From NCBI GenBank assembly GCA_003339415.1, contig PDHQ01000261.1:1-48567 (forward strand): a stretch of 48,567 nt of DNA, in the 5' to 3' direction. This document shows positions 41,695-48,567 of this stretch, one piece after another. Source of the DNA: Ophiocordyceps camponoti-saundersi (nom. inval.) (lineage: Eukaryota > Ascomycota > Sordariomycetes > Hypocreales > Ophiocordycipitaceae). A program made the translations under genes and the position numbers. How positions within the stretch are numbered: the stretch's first letter is position 1; each line of letters begins with the position of its first letter. The notes under the pieces were generated by a model. It did no database searches, was not told where the DNA came from, and worked only from the letters and a program-made list of their open reading frames with translations.

Positions 41695-43331
41695 ATGCCG
41701 TCGTCGGCTCAGCTGCTTCATAACTTGCGCCGTCTCGGCAGCAGCTTGGAGGTGCTCTCCGATTCGAGCCAAGAGCGTTTCCAGGAATACGCCGTACGAT
41801 GGTCCGACCTGGATCGGCAGATACCCGCAGCCATTGTGCTTCCCGAGACGGAGGCGCAGATTCAGGAGACGGTAAGCAGAGACGGGGTCGGTTTGTGGCG
41901 CTTGGCTGTCTCTCGCTGAGCTTTGGTTGCAAGGTGCAATGGGCGGTTGATCATTCCGTTCCGTTCGTCGTCAAGTCTGGGGGTCATAGCAATTGGTCGA
42001 CCATCGGAAGCGATGGAGTCGTCATCGACCTAAGCCGATACTCGGGGATCGAGATTCAGCTTTCGGACAAGACAGCCAGATTGCGAGGCAGTATTCTGAT
42101 CAAGGAGGTGGCGGTTCGACTGGCCGAGGCGGGGCATTTTACTGGTTTGCAGCTCTCTATCTAGAGTGATTCTCGATGGGGGAAATATAACTGACGGCGA
42201 GCGATTCGACCCTTTCAGCGCTCGGTAATGGCAACACGGTTGGAGCAATACCTTATTTCCTCAATGGTGGCGTTGCCATCACAACCTCTTTGACCGGCTT
42301 CGGCTCGGATCAGATCGTCGCCGCACGCATGGTCGACGCCCGGGGCAGGCTAGTGGAGGTGACGGAGGAAAAAAAGACGGCCGATCTCCTTTACGCAATC
42401 CGCGGAGCAGGCCAGTTCTTTGGTCTCGTCACGGAACTCACGATTCGCATCTGGCCGCTGAGCTCGCTCGGCAACGAGCTGGGATCTCTTTGGGTTGGAC
42501 GTTTCGTCTATCCCATAGACAGGGCTCGAGAAGTGGCGGTGGTGATGCAGGACGTGATCAACGACAGTAGCAGAGCGACGGCCGGGCTCTTCATGGCCGT
42601 TTGCCCGCCGCTGGCGCGAAAGCCAGCTTTGGTGGTCGCGGTGAGGGTCAGGGAAGATGGAGATGGAGATGCGGAGTCTGCTCTGGAGCCCCTCTACAAG
42701 CTTGAGCCGTTGATGATGGACGGAGGCGCCGTTCCTATCCAGAACGTCTGTGACGGGAGGGCGGCTCTCGAGGCGAAGGGCGGGTTCAAGATGTTTGCTA
42801 CCGTCGGCCTTGGCTGCTTCGACGTCGAGCGCTTTCTCGAGACGGTCGAGGTGTGGAAGCGGCTGATGGAGGAATGTCCCGATGCTATCAACACGACGTT
42901 TAACTTTCAATGGGACTCTCGGCCGCCGCGAAGACCGGAGTTTGAGTCGGCCAACTGTCTTTCTGATGTGCAGTTTTGGCAGTACGTTCTCTCCCCTCTT
43001 CTCTTCTCTTCCTCTGCTTCTCTCTCTCTCTCTGTCTCTCTCTCTCTCTCTCAAGTTCTCAATAAGGTTCTTCTGACTGATAGTCAAAAAATACAGGAAC
43101 AACATCATCTGGTATACCAACCCAGAAAGCAGCAAGAGGGTTGCAGAGCTGAACGATGAGTGCATTGCCGTCGCTCGCGGCGAAAGCGACTTCTTGGTCG
43201 ACTTTGCCAATGCAACGCGGTCGGGTCCGCTGGACAGGCGCTTCAGGGGGGCAGCCAGGTTGGAGAAGCTGAGGGCTCTGAAGAGGGAGTGGGACAAGGA
43301 GGGGGTCTTTACGAGGCAGTTTTTAGATTGA
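41695..43331 (+). CDS. FAD-linked oxidoreductase, BBE-like (PCMH domain)
   Basis: Flavin oxidase or dehydrogenase of 461 residues in four exons (41695-41871, 41934-42144, 42219-42981, 43097-43331). The FAD-binding PCMH domain shows QIPAAIVLPETEAQIQET, then VPFVVKSGGHSNW with the SGGH pyrophosphate-binding turn and GVVIDLSR, then GGVAITTSLTGFGSDQI. A berberine-bridge C-terminal end appears as REWDKEGVFTRQFLD. No signal peptide is visible, unlike many secreted BBE enzymes, so the protein is probably intracellular. I do not see the cysteine that gives bicovalent FAD attachment. The third intron (42982-43096) carries a CT microsatellite. Such enzymes are frequent tailoring oxidases in fungal metabolite clusters, and the neighbours here fit that idea. 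Confidence 0.9.
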
Positions 43332-44030
43332 CCTACCGGAGATGCAGCAACTGCGGGAAATTGGCTGCTGAAAGGAGTTTGTTTTCGTTGCTTGCAGTTG
43401 GTGGCTGTTGCTTGTGAGAGGCGAGCCAGTCTCTCTCTCTGCGTGTGTAGGTATTCACTAACATGCAGCTACACAGATTAACTCGCCCCTTTAACAGGAT
43501 GACCTCTATAACGACCACTTGCCTGCGGGAGAAGACGTCAAGAACCACTGCATCGGACCGAGAACAAGGGGGTGATACAGGCCTGCAATACACAGCTGGG
43601 CGATGCACCGTCTTATAAATAGGTATCCCTTTTTTCTATCTCACCCGGTGCTTACACCAATGCAACCCTCTTTTTCTTCTCCCATTCTCCTGCAGCTACC
43701 CGTCCTCGTCCCTTGACCGTGTTTGTCTCTCTCTCTCTCCTCTCTCACCTTGCAGGCGTGTCATTCTTTCATGCTTCTATACATGTACTTGCTTTTTTCA
43801 GCTGCCCCCAACCTTGGGAGCTGACGGCTTTGCCTTACGCCCAGAGGGGCCAGGCGAGAGAGAGAGACAAGAGAGTGAGTGTAAGAGAGAGGGCCGGAGG
43901 TAAGAATGCGGTTTATTTATGACGGCAACCGGCTTTATAAGATGAACGTCACTCTGCTGTCGATCTCGAGGCTTACGTCCCGTCCTCTTCCTTTCTCTTG
44001 TTCGTCTACTCGATACATGATATACCCTCC
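43332..44030. other. Intergenic region upstream of the GMC oxidoreductase
   Basis: About 700 bp with no gene seen. It holds a CTCTCTC run near 43725-43745 and a GAGAGAGA run near 43857-43890, both in the likely promoter and leader of the GMC gene. Confidence 0.5.
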
Positions 44031-46152
44031 ATGATGCGGTCCATCTCCCTTCTCCTCCTGGCCAGCGTTGCATCCGGTGTGACGCTCCTACCAGACTCGG
44101 CCCTGGGCCGGCCTGGAGATGCCAGCTTCGACTACGTCGTCGTCGGAGGCGGGACCGCCGGTCTGGTGGTTGGGTCGAGACTGGCCGAGGCGGGCAAGAC
44201 GGTGGCGGTCGTCGAGGCCGGCGGCTTCTATCAGGTAGACAATGGGCTGTACAGTCAGGTTCCGTCGTATGCCATTGTCGGCGCTGGCTCGAGTCCCGGC
44301 GCTATCGTGCCGGCTGTTGATTGGGGGTTTGTTACGACGCCTCAGGCTGGAATGAACAACAGGTAGGGAGGGCTCGTGTCTTCTTCTCCTTTCCATTGGT
44401 GGTGGCTTTCTGACGTTCATGATAGGAGCATGCATTATGCGAGAGGCCGTACGTTGGGCGGCAGGTATGTCCACATGCATACATACCTATGCAACATACC
44501 CATCCCATACACACCTCTGCCTACCTAGGTATGCGACAACTCACTCGTCACTATGACAGCTCGGCACGCAACTACTTCACCTACAACCGGCCTACGAGAG
44601 GCGCTCTCGATCGATGGGCGGCCGAGGTCGGCGACGACTCATACAGCTTCGACCAGTTTCTCCCCTTTTTCAAGAAGAGCATCAACTACACGGAGCCGAA
44701 CAACGGACGACGACCGGCCAACGCCTCGGTCCCGGCCCCACGAAGGGGATCCTTTACGCCCGGAGCCGGTCCGCTTCGCGTCTCGTTCCCGAACTGGGCC
44801 AACTCTTTCTCTTCCTATGCCAAGCTCGGATGGCGGAAGCTTGGCTTTGCCGAGACGACGGATTTCGTCAGCGGGACACTTTCGGGCGTTCAGTATTGTC
44901 AGAATACGATCAATCCTGACGGTCAGGTTCGGGATAGTTCCTTTTCCTCCTTTCTTGCTCGGGCTGTCGCCGCGGGAGCTCCTATAAAGCTGTATAACAA
45001 TACGCTTGCTCAGCGGATCTTGTTTGATGGGACCGTCGCTACGGGCGTCTTGGTGAATAGCAGTGGGTTGGAGTATGTGCTCTCTGCCCGGAACGAGGTG
45101 ATCGTGTCGTGCGGCGCGGTAGGTCGTGCTATGGTTTCTCTTGATATCGAAGACCTGACTTGCTTGGCAGTTTCAATCGCCTCAACTCCTCATGCTCTCC
45201 GGCATAGGCCCGTCCGACACTCTATCCAAGCTAGACATCCCCGTCGTCTCACATCTACCGGGCGTCGGACGAAACCTGCAAGACCACGTCGTCTTCGGCA
45301 CAACCTACCAGGTCGACACGCTGACGCACTCTGTCGTTTCCAAGCCGGCGAATCTACTCAAGTCCGAGGCGGAATGGAACGAAACCGGCGGTGGCATCCT
45401 CGGCAACCCCGGCGGCGAGTTGATAACGTGGGAAAAGCTCACGGGCCGTGACGACAAGTCGCGACTCAGCGCCGCCACTCGTGCCGTCCTCGCCTCCGTA
45501 CCGGAAGACTTTCCGACCATCGAGTATCTCATCCTCGACGCCTACAGCGGCAATAACCAAAACTACATCACAGGAGCTCCGCACACGGACTACATGTACG
45601 CCTCGCCCGTGGCGGCGATCCACGTGCCGCAGAGCAGAGGAAGGGTCAGCATCGTCAGCGCCTCGGCGTCGGACGCGCCCTTGATAGATCCCAACTGGCT
45701 CACGAGCGCCGTCGATCAGGAGCTGGCGGTCTACGCCTTTCGTCGGCTGCGCGAGCTGATGGACACGGATGTGATGAGGGCCGTGTGGAGGGAAGAGATC
45801 GTTCCGGGGAGGAACGTGACGTCTGATGAGCAGATTCTTGACGTGATTCGTCGGAATGCTATACAGGAGTTTCACGCTTCTTGTACGTGTAAGATGGGTC
45901 GGGAGGAGGATGAGGATGCTGTTGTTGATGGGAGGGGGAGGGTGTTTGGGACCGAGAGGCTGAGGGTTGTCGACTCTTCTGCTTTGCCGTTTCTTCCGGC
46001 TGGTCATCCTCAGGGGTTGATATGTGAGTTTTTCTTGCTTTCTTTCCTCTCCCCCGTACTACTCCCTCTTATGAAGTCTTGACTGATGGAGTTGTTGGGC
46101 AGATGCCTTGGCGGAGAAGTTGAGTGCGGACATGTTACGGTCTTGTTCGTGA
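44031..46152 (+). CDS. Secreted GMC-family FAD oxidoreductase (alcohol/aryl-alcohol oxidase-like)
   Basis: Five exons (44031-44362, 44426-44464, 44560-45118, 45171-46023, 46103-46152) encode 610 residues. The signal peptide (SISLLLLASVASGV) is followed by the Rossmann FAD motif Y-V-V-V-G-G-G-T-A-G-L near residue 40. The GMC signature G-R-T-L-G-G-S-S-A-R-N-Y spans intron 2, which supports the acceptor at 44559 rather than the earlier one after the CCTACCTAG element. The second signature runs SPQLLMLSGIGP. The active-site pair is H in EFHASCTCKMG and H in PAGHPQG. Several N-x-S/T sites fit secretion. Family members oxidise alcohols or glucose, or cyclise polyketide intermediates (versicolorin B synthase); the substrate is unknown. 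Convergent with the O-methyltransferase gene. Confidence 0.92.
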
Positions 46153-46418
46153 AGGTCTTCTTTCTTGGGGGGTTTTGGAGTTTGATATAAGAGAGGAAAG
46201 GAATAGATGTAGGGGAGTTGGGGGACGGGATCACGGGATTCTTCTAGAGGGGCGTGATAGAGACTCGTTAGGTTCTGATACATATAATGGAAGATTTACA
46301 AGGCGTATCTGAGTTGTTTAGAATCTCCGTATAGCGAGTGTGCTCTATATGGTGTCGTCTCGACCTGACAGTAACCAACTCATCGTCTAAGCCCAGTCCC
46401 ACGGCCATCAAGCTCAAG

Positions 46419-47743
46419 CTACTCCTCATCCAAGCCCACAATCATCAAGGCCAGGTGGCTTCCGGCCGGTTGCTCTCTCCGAAGCAGCCTCAGCCTCGGC
46501 TCCGAGCCGGCAAACAACTCATCCCATTCCTCCTCCCCTCTCTCCCCGCTGTTGAAGTTCTCCATCATGATCATGTCACGAACCCGCAGACTCGCCTCCG
46601 TCAAGAGCGAAGCGCCGGCTCCGGGGGGCGGAAGCACCGTCTCCATTATGACGATGCTCGCGCCGTTCTTCTTGATCGCTCTCGCTAGGTGGGATAGGAT
46701 CTGGAGGGCTTTCTCGCGCGGCCAGTCGTGCAAGATGATGCGCAGGAGGTAGGCGCTTGGCCTTGTTCCGTCTTCGGGTTGGGGCGTGAAGAAGTCGTGG
46801 CTTTGGAACGTGATTCGGCTTCGTATCTCTTCCGGCTGGGAGGATAGTGCTTTAGGGCCTAGGCTGATCGTTTCCGGGAGATCTTGGACGACGAAGGTGA
46901 AGGACGGGTATGCCGCTGCCAAGACGGCGCTGATGGCTCCCGTAGAGCCTCCTACGTCCACGATGTGAGCCTTTTCGCCGAAGAGCTTGGGCCAGTCTAG
47001 CCCCTTGACTAGCTGCTGGTGACGGAGGCCGCTGCTCAGCTGCAAGGCCCTCATATATCGGGCGAACTCGTCGACGAGGCCCTTTCGCTTCGACAGGGAT
47101 TCGAAGAAGGAGACGTCGGTGTTGAAGGCTATGCTGTAAGCCGTCTGGTTCGAAGCCTCGCTATCGCCCCATCGGGCGGTCGCTTCCGCCAAGGCGGCGG
47201 CAGAAGGCTGGCTGTACTTGACGATGAAGTTCGCCCAGTCTCTGTAGGAGTCGTGCTGGGCGAAGGTGAGCGATAGCGTGTTGTGCGATAGCTTCCCTGT
47301 TGCCGTTTCGCGGAAGAGGCCTGACGTCATGGCCATGCGGACGACGGACCGGAGACGCTTCGTCGGGACGGAGGCCGAGGCTGCGACGTCGGCGTAGGAG
47401 ATGCCGGACTCGTCTTGCGGGAGGTGGGTGAAGATGTTGAAGCGGAGGAGCCAGCCGAGGCAGGCGAAGGTTTGATACTGTTGGTTATCGTTGGATGAGC
47501 GTTTCTCGGACGGTGGTTTGGTCTGTTTCTTACTTGGATCTGATGATGTTCGAGATATTCGGACGCGTCTCGGGCCTTGACTTGGATCTCTTGCGCTAGC
47601 TCTAGGAGTTCTCGGCGGGATTGGATCATTTCTTCGCTTGTGAAGGCGCCGGATGAGGCTTCTATGTTGTGCTGAGACGTGTAGGCGTCTATCTCCTCGG
47701 CCCGTTGGCAGAGGCGTCGTGCGAGGGAGGTGAGTTGGGTCAT
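46419..47743 (-). CDS. SAM-dependent O-methyltransferase, COMT-like class
   Basis: Cytosolic O-methyltransferase of 422 residues in two exons (47743-47534, 47477-46419). The N-terminal dimerisation helices and winged-helix part (YADVAASASVPTKRLRSVVRMAM-SGLF) precede the SAM-binding motif I VDVGGSTGAIS. FVVQDLPETI and HDFFTPQP follow. The likely catalytic histidine is in RIILHDWPREKALQIL, and the typical end reads MIMMENFNSGERGEEEW-ELF. This layout matches fungal polyketide or phenol O-methyltransferases of the sterigmatocystin and aflatoxin type. The ATG at 47743 is chosen because upstream in-frame sequence is low complexity. Intron 47533-47478 has a GTAAGA donor. Its position among FAD oxidase, GMC and SDR genes suggests a tailoring role. 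Confidence 0.93.
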
Positions 47744-48273
47744 GGTGGTTGGTGGTTGGGAGAGATGGCTGACTCTCCTCATCTCCGTCTCCGTCTCTCT
47801 TGGTCTCCTTATATCTTTCTCTCCATTCTCTTTCTTTGCCTCTGTATGTCTGAGTGTCACTCTCTCGCTTTCTCTCTTTTCCTCCCCCCCTCCAAGGTTC
47901 CGTGCGGAAAAGGGCTGCTGGGGGTGGGTTACAGTGTGTGTGTGTGTGTGTTGTCATGGCCTTGGGTTCCATCCGTAGGCACACAGAGAACTGAGAAGGC
48001 GTCTGCTTCCAAGACAAGCTGCTTACGGGAAACTGTTGGATCTGACTGCCCCTTGTTTACCCTTGTTTCTCCTTGATCCTCCGGGGCTTACGAGTTGCTG
48101 CTTTGAGAGATCTTGAGCTTGCTTCCTGACTTCTCTCCTGTATACGGACTATCCTCACTCTCGTCTTTCGACCGCGTAAGCGCTGCTGTCAACCTTATTG
48201 AACCTGCTGCAGTATCCTTGCTCTCTACTACACTCCATCTGCAACCCATGCCTGAGGCTGAGTGGCAGACCCC
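47744..48273. other. Intergenic region upstream of the O-methyltransferase
   Basis: About 530 bp. It holds the O-methyltransferase promoter and the 3' region of the SDR gene, both minus strand. A GA/CT-rich leader and a short (GT)n run at about 47935-47951 are seen. No gene. Confidence 0.5.
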
Positions 48274-48567
48274 CTACGTAGACAACCCCATGGGCTCGTA
48301 TAGCTTGCCAAAGCTCTCCCTCCACGTATCGACGGCCATCTGTCCCATCCCGACGCCAATCTCTTGCCTCGCCGCCCCGTCCTTTTCCCAAGCTTCAAAG
48401 AAGGCCTCTACAAATTCATCAAGAGGCATCGGAGGAAAGGCCTTTTCTCGACCGCCCTGCATGGCAATCGTCATCTCGCGATGGTCTTTGTCGAGAGGGG
48501 TGTCGGTGTAAGGCGGGACGATCTCGACGACGGCCATGTTTCGTCTTGCCTCTTCGGACGCGAAGGA
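48274..48567 (-). CDS. Short-chain dehydrogenase/reductase, C-terminal part only (cut by window edge)
   Basis: The open frame runs to the right edge of the window without a start, so the 5' part lies outside. About 98 residues are visible. The segment VVEIVPPYTDTPLD, followed by REKAFPPMPLDEFVEAFFEAWEKD, matches the C-terminal substrate-loop region of DltE-like NAD(P)-dependent SDR enzymes, where the P-P-x-x-D-T block follows the active site. The Rossmann TGxxxGxG motif and the YxxxK catalytic pair are not in the window. An internal ATG at 48537 should not be taken as the start. Tandem with the O-methyltransferase on the same strand. Confidence 0.8.
   Translation of the reverse strand, partial: SFASEEARRNMAVVEIVPPYTDTPLDKDHREMTIAMQGGREKAFPPMPLDEFVEAFFEAWEKDGAARQEIGVGMGQMAVDTWRESFGKLYEPMGLST

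Noticed and set aside
42350..43297. 315-codon frame antisense to the FAD oxidoreductase
   Set aside because: Shadow of the coding exon; it crosses a clear intron of the sense gene and contains CT-repeat-derived Arg/Glu runs.
46419..48017. Extension of the O-methyltransferase upstream to 48017 without an intron
   Set aside because: It would replace the helical N-terminal exon by low-complexity Arg/Thr/Pro sequence; the 47533-47478 intron with start at 47743 gives a family-like N terminus.
1..48567. tRNA, rRNA, CRISPR or transposon
   Set aside because: No B-box-bearing cloverleaf, rRNA stretch, spaced repeat array, transposase motif or long terminal repeat was recognised by eye; a dedicated search (tRNAscan-SE, Infernal, RepeatMasker) would settle this.
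39797..48567. Polyketide synthase or NRPS core gene inside the candidate cluster
   Set aside because: No ketosynthase, acyltransferase, adenylation or condensation motif occurs; any core gene must be outside the window.

Overview
This is a gene-dense window of a filamentous ascomycete nuclear genome. Introns are short (about 50-120 nt) with GTRNGY-like donors and CTRAY branch sites. The gene families are fungal: rhodopsin-domain 7TM protein, BBE-type FAD oxidase, secreted GMC oxidase and COMT-type O-methyltransferase. Genes similar to the heat-labile enterotoxin A chain are known mainly from Hypocreales, including insect pathogens such as Ophiocordyceps, Metarhizium and Cordyceps. A Sordariomycete of that kind is therefore the best guess, not a proven one. 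All exon limits below were read by eye from splice signals and frame.

Left arm (0.7-3 kb, minus strand): a secreted ADP-ribosyltransferase of the enterotoxin-A family, followed almost without a gap by a second, degenerate ART-like coding block. Then come housekeeping genes: IBA57 (3.8-4.9 kb), a Cwf23/DNAJC17-like J-protein (5.8-6.6 kb), an ACMSD-type amidohydrolase convergent with it (6.65-7.8 kb), a 2-oxoglutarate/Fe(II) oxygenase divergent from the amidohydrolase (9.0-10.2 kb), a six-TM membrane protein (11.0-12.0 kb) and the PHS1 3-hydroxyacyl-CoA dehydratase (12.4-13.2 kb).

Middle: a DUF676-like alpha/beta hydrolase (13.5-15.1 kb, minus), the SNF2/STH1 chromatin-remodelling ATPase (15.7-20.1 kb, minus), signal peptidase subunit SPC2/SPC25 (20.9-21.7 kb, minus), a 607-residue secreted protein of unknown family (22.2-24.2 kb, minus), a 125-residue small secreted basic protein (25.4-25.9 kb) and a secreted alpha/beta-hydrolase-like protein (28.8-30.0 kb). 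This part holds very long G/C homopolymers, one 10-N assembly gap at 26058-26067, and two gene-poor stretches (25.9-28.8 and 30.0-34.6 kb).

Right arm: TRM4/NCL1 tRNA m5C methyltransferase (34.6-37.5 kb) convergent with the mitochondrial Obg GTPase MTG2 (37.7-39.5 kb, minus). A run of enzyme genes resembling the tailoring part of a secondary-metabolite or detoxification cluster follows: rhodopsin-domain 7TM protein (minus) and FAD-linked oxidoreductase (plus) sharing a 590-bp divergent promoter, a secreted GMC oxidoreductase (plus), an O-methyltransferase (minus) and a short-chain dehydrogenase cut by the right edge (minus). No polyketide synthase, NRPS, terpene synthase, transporter or cluster transcription factor is visible inside the window.

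No tRNA, rRNA, CRISPR array or transposase was recognised. Recurrent short motifs around CCTACCTAGGTAGG and abundant CT/GA/GT microsatellites sit in leaders and intergenic DNA.
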